DNA of 64,000 nucleotides. Origin: Arion vulgaris. Taxonomy: Eukaryota; Mollusca; Gastropoda; Stylommatophora; Arionidae. The stretch covers positions 28,559,450 to 28,623,449 of the forward strand of contig CM036764.1 of assembly GCA_020796225.1 (NCBI GenBank). The letters are read 5' to 3'. Below the pieces are notes generated by a model. The model searched no databases. It had not been told where the DNA came from and saw only the letters and a list, made by a program, of their open reading frames with translations. The translations under genes were made by a program, and so were the position numbers. Shown piece by piece: positions 32,477 through 43,419 of this stretch. Position 1 is the first letter of the stretch. Every line of letters starts with the position of its first letter.

Positions 32477-34408
32477 AGACATTTAAATACAAAGCAATGG
32501 ATGACTAAACTATAATTAAGACATTTAAATACAAAGCAATGGATGACTAAACTATAATTAAGACATTTAAATACAAAGCAATGGATGACTAAACTATAAT
32601 TAAGACATTTAAATACAAAGCAATGGATGACTAAACTATAATTAAGACATTTAAATACAAAGCAATGGATGACTAATCTATAATTAAGACATTTAAATAC
32701 AAAGCAATGGATGACTAATCTATAATTAAGACATTTAAATACAAAGCAATGGATGACTAAACTATAATTAAGACATTTAAATACAAAGCAATGGATGACT
32801 AATCTATAATTAAGACATTTAAATACAAAGCAAAGGATGACTAAACTATAATTAAGACATTTAAATACAAAGCAATGGATGACTAAACTATAATTAAGAC
32901 ATTTAAATACAAAGCAAAGGATGACTAAACTATAATTAAGACATTTAAATACAAAGCAATGGATGACTAATCTATAATTAAGACATTTAAATACAAAGCA
33001 ATGGATGACTAAACTATAATTAAGACATTTAAATACAAAGCAAAGGATGACTGAACTATAATTAAGACATTTAAATACAAAGCAATGGATGACTAATCTA
33101 TAATTAAGACATTTAAATACAAAGCAATGGATGACTAAACTATAATTAAGACATTTAAATACAAAGCAATGGATGACTAAACTATAATTAAGACATTTAA
33201 ATACAAAGCAAAGGATGACTAAACTATAATTAAGACATTTAAATACAAAGCAATGGATGACTAAACTATAATTAAGACATTTAAATACAAAGCAAAGGAT
33301 GACTAAACTATAATTAAGACATTTAAATACAAAGCAATGGATGACTAAACTATAATTAAGACATTTAAATACAAAGCAATGGATGACTAAACTATAATTA
33401 AGACATTTAAATACAAAGCAATGGATGACTAAACTATAATTAAGACATTTAAATACAAAGCAATGGATGACTAAACTATAATTAAGACATTTAAATACAA
33501 AGCAATGGATGACTAAACTATAATTAAGACATTTAAATACAAAGCAATGGATGACTAAACTATAATTAAGACATTTAAATACAAAGCAATGGATGACTAA
33601 ACTATAATTAAGACATTTAAATACAAAGCAATGGATGACTAATCTATAATTAAGACATTTAAATACAAAGCAATGGATGACTAAACTATAATTAAGACAT
33701 TTAAATACAAAGCAATGGATGACTAAACTATAATTAAGACATTTAAATACAAAGCAAAGGATGACTAATCTATAATTAAGACATTTAAATACAAAGCAAA
33801 GGATGACTAAACTATAATTAAGACATTTAAATACAAAGCAAAGGATGACTAATCTATAATTAAGACATTTAAATACAAAGCAATGGATGACTAAACTATA
33901 ATTAAGACATTTAAATACAAAGCAATGGATGACTAAACTATAATTAAGACATTTAAATACAAAGCAAAGGATGACTAAACTATAATTAAGACATTTAAAT
34001 ACAAAGCAATGGATGACTAATCTATAATTAAGACATTTAAATACAAAGCAATGGATGACTAATCTATAATTAAGACATTTAAATACAAAGCAATGGATGA
34101 CTAAACTATAATTAAGATATTTAAATACAAAGCAATGGATGACTAAACTATAATTAAGATATTTAAATACAAAGCAAAGGATGACTAAACTATAATTAAG
34201 ACATTTAAATACAAAGCAATGGATGACTAATCTATAATTAAGACATTTAAATACAAAGCAATGGATGACTAAACTATAATTAAGACATTTAAATACAAAG
34301 CAAAGGATGACTAATCTATAATTAAGACATTTAAATACAAAGCAATGGATGACTAATCTATAATTAAGACATTTAAATACAAAGCAAAGGATGACTAAAC
34401 TATAATTT
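32477..34408. repeat. 42-bp minisatellite, about 46 copies
   Basis: The unit is ATTAAGACATTTAAATACAA then AGCAATGGATGACTAAACTA and TA, repeating every 42 bases with almost no indels. Two positions are bi-allelic across copies: CAATGG/CAAAGG and TAAACT/TAATCT. The first four copies and copies 21-27 are all T,A at these sites; later copies alternate. Single departures include CTGAAC (copy 14) and AAGATATTT (two copies near 34120-34160). All frames contain stops, so it is not coding. Confidence 0.98.
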
Positions 34409-34480
34409 TTAGTGATATATAATTGTCAATATTACATTTGCGGATTACATGCAAACAAGGTATCATTATTCTAATATAAA

Positions 34481-34570
34481 GGGGTTTCTGTCGCGCAGAG
34501 GTTAAGTGCTCGTGTCTCGTGTCAAAAGTACAAAGTTCGCTCTCTTGTGGAGCCATCTGGATATTTCTTC
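34481..34570 (+). mobile_element. SINE family C, tRNA-like head, split by a LINE
   Basis: GGGGTTTCTGTCGCGCAGAG then GTTAAGTGCTCG (A-box-like), AGTACAAAGTTCGCTCTCTT (degraded B box) and GGAGCCATCTGGATATTTCTTC. The family C copy at 13.1-13.6 kb shows that GGATATTTTTCCAGAGATCC should follow; instead the LINE's (GAA)n tail begins. The SINE resumes at 38969. Confidence 0.88.
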
Positions 34571-34689
34571 ATCTTCTTCTTCTTCAGCGATCTCTGGTCA
34601 TGCGCTTAATTTACTGTGGACCACAAACTGGGCAGACAGCTTCAGGTCTGTCAGGTTTCCCCAAAGCTTAGTTTTCAGGTCGACTGGGT

Positions 34690-34860
34690 GTGGCCATGTT
34701 GCTTCTCAGCTCACACAGAAGAGGACAGTCTTGCAGGATATGCTCTGGTGTCTGTTCTGCCTGCTGACACTGGCAGAGAGCTGTTTGACTTATTCCTAGT
34801 CTGTATAAGTGTTTGTTGAGTCTGCAGTGTCGGGTGCGTAGTCGAAATATAATGACCTGG
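34690..34860 (-). pseudogene. LINE C-terminal zinc-knuckle-like region
   Basis: The minus strand reads LYRLGISQTALCQCQQAEQT then PEHILQDCPLLCELRSNM, followed by a stop after LSA. The CxC...H..C pattern closes I-like LINE proteins downstream of RNase H. It is a separate frame from the RNase H stretch, so a shift lies between them. Confidence 0.75.
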
Positions 34861-34923
34861 TCTGTTCTGCTTAGGTCTTTGAGGAGTCTTTTCCATAATC
34901 ATATCCAGTGTTTGTCTTCCAGT

Positions 34924-35424
34924 CTACTGCAGATTTTCTCTGTATGAGGTTTTGACCTCTTGAAAAGACAAGGGTTGGTAAATTTGCTCTTTGGCACTGC
35001 CCTCCTTAGCTAAGACATCAGCACTCTCATTGCCTGCAATGCCACAGTGAGATGGAATCCACTGCAAGTGAATTTCCGCCTTTTCTGAAAGCTGAGCAAG
35101 TTCTCTTTGTAGTTTTTGTACTGTGCTGTCAGTGGATTTAGCCTCCAGGGCTTGTATAGCTGACAATGAGTCTGTAAGAAATACCATCTTGCTTGCAGCT
35201 GCTTGCAGCTTATTCATGTGCTGTGCTGCCATCAGAAGGGCTATGAGTTCTGCTTTGTAGTTGGAACATATTCTTCCAGTAGGAGCCGCTAGAGACACAG
35301 TCGTAGCATCTGGGTGCCTAATGTACACTCCTGCTCCACCATTCATGGTTGCCTCCATTGCCGATCCATCTGTGTAAATTCTTATCCAGCTGTCTTCTTG
35401 AAACATGTAATGGAGATGTTCCAT
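34924..35424 (-). pseudogene. LINE RNase H domain
   Basis: An open stretch of 166 codons. WIRIYTDGSAMEATMNGGAG holds the first catalytic D (TDGS). YKAELIALLMAAQHM holds the catalytic E. VFLTDSLSAIQAL holds the third acid (TDS). IHLQWIPSHCGIAGNESAD gives the H and D of SHCG..GNE.AD. All residues expected for an active RNase H are present. It removes the RNA strand of the hybrid during retrotransposition. Part of the LINE at 34.57-38.97 kb. Confidence 0.93.
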
Positions 35425-35919
35425 TGTAATTGCTTTTTTGACTAGATTAGGCTCGGCATCTTTGCTTAATAATTTAGGGATGGAGGTTGAGAAGTTTAGT
35501 GGTACTGAGTCTGGTTCCCAGTGATCAAAAGCAATTCTTCAGGTATGGAATTATGATTTAGTAGTTCCAAGTATGACTTTCCTATTTCTTTTGCTTTGTG
35601 GTTTAGACTTGTGCGCTTTAGTCTGTTCTTTGTTCTAGCCGCCATTTTTCATGCAGTGGATGGTGAGGCATTCTTTTGATCCTTTCAGTCTGTAGAATCA
35701 CTTTTTCCTTCTTCTGTCTTCCAAGGGCTGGATGTTGGCTGCCTTTTCCATTTCTACAATTGGTGTAGATTTCATGGCTCCCAAAATAGTACGCAGACAC
35801 CTGTTTTGTGTTTTTCCAGTATCGATTTGTTTGAATGGGCTGCTGATATCCATGTCGATGATGCATATTCGAGGGTCGGTCTAACTGCACCAGTGTACAC
35901 CTGACTCAGGATTCGAATA

Positions 35920-36862
35920 TCAGCTCCCAGGTAGTTCAGCCAGCTTCCGCATCACACTTTGTTTCCTCATAGCCTTTCTGTTTGTTTCCATTATGTGATG
36001 TTTCCATGTCAGACGACTGTCAAGCTTAACTCCCAAAAAGGTTGGAGTATGGGAACGGGGAACGATATCATCGTTAAATTTCAGTCTGAAGTGTTCTTCC
36101 TTTGTTGACAATGAGAAAAGCGTTGCTATAGTTTTGCTCCGGTTTATTTCTAGACCCCATTTACTTGCCCACATTATGACGCTGTTCAGGCTGGCCTGGA
36201 GTTTAAAGATGGCAGGACCCAGAAACTCTGAGGTGTACCACACAGCTAGATCATCAGCATGGAGAGAGTGTGATACATGTCTGGGCAGAGTTTGTGGCAG
36301 ATCATTAATATATACCAGGAAAAGCAATGGGGACAGTATACTGCCCTGTGGGACTCCTGCTCTTAATTTGAATCTGGGACTGTGCACTCCATCCAATTTT
36401 ACAGATGCTTGTCTGTGGGTAAGAAAGTCTTTATCAATAGTACATTCTACCCCGTATTCCACTGCGTAAGAGCTTGAGTAGCAAACCATCTTTCCAGACT
36501 TTGTCGAAGGCCTTAGACATGTCGAAGAACACTGTGAGGGTTTTCTTCTTTTCTTGGAAGCCATTTTCTATGTCCTGTGCGAGGTATGCCACTTGGTCAT
36601 CAGTGCTTCTATGCTGCCTGTAGCCTGTCTGGGCTGGATCCAGTTTATGGTTGGATTCTAAAAACCACTGGAGTCTAGTGGTTATCACTCTCTCCAGCAG
36701 TTTTGCAGTGCAACTTAGCAAACTTATAGGTCTGTAGCTCTGCGGATCCTTTTGTCTTTTCCACTTTTGAAAATTGGGTGGATTGTGGCATTTTCCAGAT
36801 GTCTGGGACTCTCCTCTGTCTCCAACTATTGTTAAAAATCTGGAGTAGAAGACTCTGTGCAA
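35920..36862 (-). pseudogene. LINE reverse transcriptase domain
   Basis: Minus strand, two frames joined near 36450. YRPISLLSCTAKLLERVITT and DPAQTGYRQHRSTDDQVAYL precede TVFFDMSKAFDKVWKDGLLL (first catalytic D). Then FKLRAGVPQGSILSPLLFLV, YINDLP and HSLHADDLAVWY (ADD catalytic pair) follow, and later INRSKTIATLFS and PTFLGVKLDSRLTWKHHI. Motifs are complete but a frameshift separates the fingers/palm from the ADD box. Linker sequence to RNase H (35618-35890) is also frame-broken. Confidence 0.92.
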
Positions 36863-37289
36863 TTGGGCCTATTTGTTTGAGCATGTCGTTTGATATTCCA
36901 TCTGGTCTCCGGGCCTTTTTACGATTGAGCTTTTTCAGTGCTCTCTGCAGCTCAGTCAGTGTGTGATGTCTACCTCCATACAGGGTTCACTTGTTGCTTT
37001 TTGAATGTAGCATTTATCTCACTTCTGACTTCTTTCCCTTGCTCCTGACTTATTGAGCATGAGCTTTCTTGCTTGTAACACTGGGCCATCAGGGTGGCTG
37101 CTCGCTTTCCTGTGAGAAGTTGTTCTCCTTGCTGGAGAACTGTTTCCCTCTAGATGGGTTGTCATCGTTCAGGGCTTTTGTAAGTCTCCACAACTTTTGA
37201 GTATCTTTTCCATGTTCAAAGAGGCTGTCTTTTCTTTCCAGGATTTTCTACACTGCTGGTTTCTTTCTCTAACATAAAGGGCCCTTGCT

Positions 37290-38310
37290 CTATTGTGTTG
37301 CATTACATTTGGTCCGTTGGTGCGAGTTCCATTGTATTTCTGGCACTGCAAAGCGAGCTATGGAGAACTTCCATTTCTGGTGCCCAATATGGCTTGTAGT
37401 TTTTTCTCCTCCCTCTGGGTATAGCCTTTTTGCAGCATCTAAAATGGCTTTATTGAATGAACGTGCATCTCTGTCCACTTTTCCTGATTGATTAATTTCT
37501 TTACAGTACTTGTCTGCTAGTTCTTGGAATAGCTTCCAGTCTGCCTTTTGTAATTCCAACTAGGGGCAGAGTTTGTAAGTTCCTCCTTGTTAATGTTATT
37601 TATGAGGAGTTTCACTGGTCTATGGTCACTACCCCCAATCTGGTCGCAGACTTGCCTTTCGGTTATCCTGTGAATGTCGTCTGTAGCAAAAGCCAGATCT
37701 GGGGTGCTTGTTGTGCGCCACCGTCGTGAGTAACATGTGTGAGGATCATCTGGGTGGTTGAGAATGGTGAGACTGTTGGTGATCAGCCATTCTTCAAGGC
37801 TTTCACCTCGAGGATCTAGCGTGTCATAGCCCCAGCTTGGTGAGTGGCTGTTGAAGTCTCCTACTATAAGCAAGTTGTCATCTTGAACTTTGATAGCTTC
37901 CAGCTCAGTTTGAATGGAGGGTGGTGAGTATATATTGTATAGTGTCATCTTAGTGTTGTTGATAAGGAGTTGAACAGCTATGAATTCTGTGCTCATCTGA
38001 TTGGACCTGTGAAGTTCAACTGCCGGTATGGAATTACGAACTAGTGTTACTACTCCACCCTTATGTCTATTTTCTCTATCCTGACGGAAGGTTTCAAATC
38101 CTCTAATGCTGAATCTATTTCCCGGATTAAGGTGCGTCTCTTGGATACAGCAGATGTCAATCTTTTCTGCTCGCAGACGTTCCTCTAGCTCTCGTTTTTG
38201 TTGGTTACCCCTTCTGCATTCCATTGCATAATTGTGAGGGTGAAAGTTTGTCCTTGCTGCCAGTAGTAATACCCTGTCCCCCCCTGGCTTTGCAAGAATC
38301 AACAGGGCCG
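37290..38310 (-). pseudogene. LINE apurinic-type endonuclease domain and linker
   Basis: The minus strand reads IMQWNAEGVTNK (other frame) then KRELEERLRAEKIDICCIQE and THL, GGVVTLVRNSIPAVEL, LYNIYSPP, LLIVGDFNSHSPSWGYDTLD, STPDLAFATDDI and IGGSDHRPVKLLI. These give the N, E (IQE), D/N (GDFN) and SDH residues of APE-type endonucleases that nick target DNA. A +1 shift separates QWNAEG from the rest. Downstream KADWKLFQELADKYCKEINQ is the linker to reverse transcriptase. Confidence 0.92.
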
Positions 38311-38968
38311 CCAGTAGCTAAGGGTGGACCCCTTCGAGCAGGGGTCGGTCCCACCACCACCTGGCTGTTTCCCATGGTGGTGGCACCACAGTTATATAAA
38401 TATTTGCATGGCCATTTGAGTTGTTCGTATGTGTCGATTCCTCTCCGCCAATAATGGCTGACACATTCCGTTTCTGAGGACATCTTTTTTTGAGGTTGTT
38501 CTCTAGACAGTTGCAGTCCCCTGCTGACGAGATCTGTCTTCCCGGGTTTGTCTGGAGTCGTCCTACTCTAGATGACTTCAGCCTTCTGTTGCCGGCTCAC
38601 CAACCCAGGCTTTTATGCAGGGTGTGCTCCTGGACACTGTAGTTTAATCCTTATGCTAAAGGGGAAAGTGTCATGAAGTAGAAGACAAGACAAGAAAAAG
38701 GATGTCCTCCTCAAGAGAGAGAGGACAAGTGCTATTTGTCCCATAGCTGGGGATGGGTTGGTTGCAGCCAGAGCATTTACCACTCGCCGGTGGGTTCTGC
38801 ACTGTCACCTTATGAGGCCCCATCCTGCTCCCGCCTTTTGGTCTGGCCTTTCACCTTCAGTCTGTTCGGCTTGGTTAGACCTGCCAGGAGTTAGACTCCC
38901 GCCGACATAGCCTGAAGGATCCTAAAGGCACACAAACCCTCCAACCGCGATAAGGTAGGCTAATATGG
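38311..38968 (-). other. LINE 5' leader
   Basis: GC-richer than its surroundings, with CTGCCAGGAGTTAGACTCCC and other inverted stretches in the first 150 bases. No ORF1-like protein was recognised. It presumably carries the internal promoter, but no core element can be named from the sequence. Confidence 0.55.
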
Positions 38969-39262
38969 AGGATATTTCTTCAGAGATCCTGATCTCAGTG
39001 TAGGTGAGATCGAGTTCCTAGTCCTATCAGAGACGGACGATAAAATGTAGGTCCGTGTTCAATTTGAGCACGTAAAGAACCATTGACAGCTCAAAATCGA
39101 GAAGAGCAGGCTGGAAAACCTCTGCCTGGATAACATTCAGCAGAAAAAGAATAAAATAAAATTCCTACAAAAATATCCTCACCATCTTCCAAATTACATC
39201 CTGGACCCTCGCCGGTGCTACAGAGTTTGTGTAAGAAAGAGATCGGAGCACACATGGTTACT
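38969..39262 (+). mobile_element. SINE family C, body, resuming after the LINE
   Basis: GGATATTTCTTCAGAGATCC, GATCTCAGTGTAGGTGAGAT, AATTTGAGCACGTAAAGAAC, AATCGAGAAGAGCAGGCTGG and CCCTCGCCGGTGCTACAGAG continue the family C order broken at 34570. The last segment, TGTAAGAAAGAGATCGGAGC then ACACATGGTTACTCAC, becomes the unit of the following array. Confidence 0.9.
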
Positions 39263-41295
39263 CACTGAAGTGTAAGAAAGAGATCGGAGCCCCATGGTTA
39301 CTCACCGAAGTGTAAGAAAGAGATCGGAGCACACATGGTTACTCACTGAAGTGTAAGAAAGAGATCGGAGCACACATGGTTACTCACTGAAGTGTAAGAA
39401 AGAGATCGGAGCACACATGGTTACTCACCGAAGTGTAAGAAAAAGATCGGAGCACACATGTTTACTCACCGAAGTGTAAGAAAGAGATCGGAGCACACAT
39501 GGTTACTCACCGAAGTGTAGAAGAGATCGGAGCACACATGGTTACTCACCGAAGTGTAAGAAAGAGATCGAGACACATGGTTACTCACCGAAGTGTAGAA
39601 GAGATCGGAGCACACATGGTTACTCACCAGATAGTAAGAAAGAGATCGGAGCACACATGGTTACTCACCGAAGTGTAAGAAAGAGATCGGAGCACACATG
39701 GTTACTCAACGAAGTGTAAGAAAGAGATCGGAGCACACATGGTTACTCACCGAAGTGTAAGAAAGAGATCGGAGCACACATGGTTACTCACCGAAGTGTA
39801 AGAAGAGATCGGAGCACACATGGTTACTCACCGAAGTGTAAGAAGAGATCGGAGCACACATGGTTACTCACCGAAGTGTAAGAAAGAGATCGGAGCACAC
39901 ATGGTTACTCACCGAAGTGTAAGAAAGAGATCGGAGCACACATGGTTACTCACCGAAGTGTAAGAAGAGATCGGAGCACACATGGTTACTCACCGAAGTG
40001 TAAGAAAGATCGGAGCACACATGGTTACTCACCGAAGTGTAAGAAAGAGATCGGAGCACACATGGTTACTCACCGAAGTGTAAGAAAGAGATCGGAGCAC
40101 ACATGGTTACTCACCGAAGTGTAAGAAAGAGATCGGAGCACACATGGTTACTCACCGAAGTGTAAGAAAGAGATCGGAGCACACATGGTTACTCACCGAA
40201 GTGTAAGAAAGAGATCGGAGCACACATGGTTACTCACCGAAGTGTAAGAAAGAGATCGGAGCACACATGGTTACTCACCGAAGTGTAAGAAAGAGATCGG
40301 AGCACACATGGTTACTCACCGAAGTGTAAGAAGAGATCGGAGCACACATGGTTACTCACCGAAGTGTAAGAAGAGATCGGAGCACACATGGTTACTCACC
40401 GAAGTGTAAGAAAGAGATCGGAGCACACATGGTTACTCACCGAAGTGTAAGAAAGAGATCGGAGCACACATGGTTACTCACCGAAGTGTAAGAAAGAGAT
40501 CGGAGCACACATGGTTACTCACCGAAGTGTAAGAAGAGATCGGAGCACACATGGTTACTCACCGAAGTGTAAGAAAGAGATCGGAGCACACATGGTTACT
40601 CACCGAAGTGTAAGAAAGAGATCGGAGCACACATGGTTACTCACCGAAGTGTAAGAAAGAGATCGGAGCACACATGGTTACTCACCGAAGTGTAAGAAGA
40701 GATCGGAGCACACATGGTTACTCACCGAAGTGTAAGAAAGAGATCGAGCACACATGGTTACTCACCGAAGTGTAAAAAGAGATCGGAGCACATGGTTACT
40801 CACCGAAGTGTAAGAAGAGATCGGAGCACACATGGTTCTCACCGAAGTGTAAGAAGAGATCGGAGCACACGTGGTTACTCACCGAAGTGTAAGAAAGAGA
40901 TCGGAGCACACATGGTTACTCACCGAAGTGTAAGAAGAGATCAGGAGCACATGGTTACTCACCGAAGTGTAAAAGAGATCGGAGCGCACATGGTTACTCA
41001 CCGAAGTGTAAGAAAGAGATCGGAGCACACATGGTTACTCACCGAAGTGTAAGAAAGAGATCGGAGCACACATGGTTACTCACCGAAGTGTAAGAAAGAG
41101 ATCGGAGCACACATGGTTACTCACCGAAGTGTAAGAAAGAGATCGGAGCACACATGGTTACTCACCGCAGTGTAAGAAAGATCGGAGCACACATGGTTAC
41201 TCACCGAAGTGTAAGAAGAGATCAGACACATGGTTACTCACCGAAGTGTAAGAAAGAGATCGAGCCATGTTACTCACCGAAGTGCAATGAAGGTG
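39230..41295. repeat. 41-bp minisatellite made from the 3' end of SINE C, about 50 copies
   Basis: The unit is GTGTAAGAAAGAGATCGGAG then CACACATGGTTACTCACCGA and A. Nearly every copy has the same CCGAA; the first few have CTGAA. Many copies lack one A (AAGAAGAGATC), and short deletions cluster at 39520-39640, 40780-40980 and 41215-41270. The array exits through CACCGAAGTGCAATGAAGGT, the normal 3' end of family C, so the SINE's terminal sequence was amplified in place. The AGATCGG motif is not sequencing adapter. Confidence 0.97.
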
Positions 41296-41895
41296 TTCCT
41301 ATAAATCAATCAATCAATTGTTATAATAACTTTTTTTCCTTCTGAGTTCAGATCATTGGTCTTGCTAGCATGGGCGGACATACCTTAAGGCAAAAATTTG
41401 GTGAGGCAAGGGGGATTGATCAGTACACGTGTCCCCATCCACAGCCAACTATAAATAACTAGGCCAGACAACTGCGGTAAACCCATGACCTAGATTCAGT
41501 TGGGGGCTGTAATTTATATATGTTTGATAGAACACTGCAAGCTTTTTTAGCAATATTACCTAATTCTGTGAGTCTATGGTCATTTATTGGTGAAAATATT
41601 CATAATATTGATATTCCTTATTATTAAACATAACTTGTTGCATAATAACTTTGATTTAGCATTTTGTGTTGATTTTTAAATGAATTCATCTATATACAAG
41701 AATACTGCAATGCGAGATCACGTGACCGGTTGTGGTCTGATTTCACATAATTTTTACCTGAGTCTGCAGGCCCTATGAGTTAATAGTTGGCCGTGCCCCA
41801 TCCCTGGAAAATGGTTTTTTTTTATATTTTCAGGAAAAGTTTTTATTATTTGTCTTCTTATTAGCAACTGCATTTTACATGATTCAAAATTTGTG
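41296..41895. other. No recognisable gene
   Basis: AT-rich DNA after the array. Nothing recognised. Confidence 0.45.
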
Positions 41896-41896
41896 A

Positions 41897-42113
41897 TTCT
41901 GCTTCTTCTTCTTCAGAGATCTCTGGTCATGCGCTTAATTTACTGTGGACCACAAACTGGGCAGTCAGCTTCAGGTCTGTCAGGTTTCCCCAAAGCTTAG
42001 TTTTCAAGTCGACTGCGTGTGGCCACATGTTGCTTCTCAGCTCACACAGGAGAGGATAGTCTTGCAGGATATGCTCTGGTGTCTGTTCCGCCTGCTGACA
42101 CTGGCAGAGAGCT
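41897..42113 (-). mobile_element. I/Ingi-like LINE, 217-bp 3' end copy
   Basis: Nearly identical to 34571-34790: (GAA)n tail, GATCTCTGGTCATGCGCTTA, GGTTTCCCCAAAGCTTAG and CTGGTGTCTGTTCCGCCTGC (plus-strand reading). It stops at CTCTCTGCCAGTG on its 5' side, so it is a severely 5'-truncated copy of the 34.6 kb family. This fixes the family's 3' end. Confidence 0.93.
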
Positions 42114-42351
42114 AAATTTGTGATTGACTGTTGCTAACTTGCCATTGATAAGAAGTTAATATGTATGTAAGTAGAGCCCGCAATCATATTCTGATTTGAA
42201 TTTGGTCTTCCCAAATTTTTGCTTAGTAAACTACCAATAACACTGCTCTAAATTCATTTTAAAACATACATTTAAAACAAATTAAACTTTGATTTCAGTT
42301 TGACATCAAATGTTATTGCGGTGTAATTGTTTGGATGTTTGTTTTGCAGAC

Positions 42352-42605
42352 TCCCATGTGGTACCGGGGCCCACAAGGAAGCAAAGGTAGTGCCACTGCG
42401 ACCTACAAGGCATGTCGTAAGAGGCGAGTGTGGAAGGATCTAGGGAGCCTACCCTAGTAAATAAAAAGCATCGCATAAATTGGATATGCAGGCCTACTTG
42501 TAGGTGCCTAACTAGCACAATGTACAATCGCTCTTAGGCTCAGATCACATATAAATCCTACAGAGTGGTTAATAAGTGGTCGATATGAAGCATTCGAAGA
42601 AAAAG
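42352..42605 (+). mobile_element. SINE family B
   Basis: CCATGTGGTACCGGGGCCCA head, GGTAGTGCCACTGCGACC, CATGTCGTAAGAGGCGAGTG, GGCCTACTTGTAGGTGCCTA and a CATTCGAAGAAAAAG end. The first helix is GTGGTAC with GTGCCAC. Confidence 0.9.
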
Positions 42606-42921
42606 TTGTGCAGAAGTCGAGTTCAGTGGATATTAAATGAGGCTGTTTGTTTGTTTACGTTCGTGTTTATCAACTAAATTAACCACTCTTTGTGATATGT
42701 GTAGTTTAAACCGAGAACAAGAGTATGTTGAGCACCCACCAACCATCATGCTACTACGACATATAAGACAGATACCTCCAAATTTCAGCCAAAATGTGTG
42801 CATATTATTCAATAGAACACAAATGTGTACAGAATAACTGCAAGATTTCAGACTAAAACTGGTTCTATCACTAACATGTGCATGGAGACAGACAGACAAA
42901 CACAACAACATGCATTCAGAT

Positions 42922-43177
42922 CTTCTTCTTCTTTGCGTTCGTTCTTTACGACCAATTTTAATCACTCTTTGTGATATGTTTGATCTTTGCCAAGAACGTG
43001 TATACGTTGCACATTGGTTTGGTAGGCCCTAAACGCATAAGACTTCTACACGTTTAGGACACATGCATCCGATTTCAGCCAAACCTCCTTAGTCGCCTCT
43101 TACGACATGCGTGGCAGGTAACAGTGGTTCTATTCTTTACACCCCAAATTTGGGCCCCGGTAACCACTCGGGCGAGG
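42922..43177 (-). mobile_element. SINE family A with 12-bp target-site duplication
   Basis: A full minus-strand copy with a CTTCTTCTTCTTTGCGTTCG left end (tail) and CCGGTAACCACTCGGGCGAG right end (head). Perfect repeats ATGCATTCAGAT at 42910-42921 and 43178-43189. Confidence 0.96.
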
Positions 43178-43419
43178 ATGCATTCAGATAACCAGACTCA
43201 TTGGGTAAACATTGGACAACAGCGAACGAAAAGAAGACTGCACGATTTTGCAAACAGAAAACTCCAAATTTAAAGTCCCGCATCTAGAGTTATACTGTAG
43301 CATTGTATCAGATCTGATCGGTCATATGAAGCCATCAGAGATAACTCATGCAAATACATGCATTAAATGGTGAGGATAATAATATAAACTGATAAGAAGT
43401 GCAATTTTAGTTGGTATAC

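Larger units (their letters stand above)
34571..38968 (-). mobile_element. I/Ingi-like LINE, nearly complete, about 4.4 kb
   Basis: A non-LTR retrotransposon with endonuclease, reverse transcriptase, RNase H and C-terminal knuckle in that order (listed separately). It is flanked by the 12-bp repeat GGATATTTCTTC (about 34559-34570 and 38970-38981) inside a family C SINE, and ends in (GAA)n at its 3' end (34571-34585). About 470 bp of 5' leader precede the endonuclease; no CCHC gag-like ORF1 is seen, so it is either a one-ORF type (as in Ingi/Vingi) or lacks ORF1. Several frameshifts and stops make it inactive. Confidence 0.92.

Noticed and set aside
39230..41295. AGATCGGAGCACAC units as sequencing-adapter contamination
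   Set aside because: The adapter reads AGATCGGAAGAGC; the unit is AGATCGGAGCAC, and the same sequence is an ordinary part of SINE C elsewhere in the window.
39942..41345. VTHRSVRK-type repetitive proteins in the 41-bp array
   Set aside because: Frames open and close with one-base unit-length changes; this is what a tandem array gives by chance.
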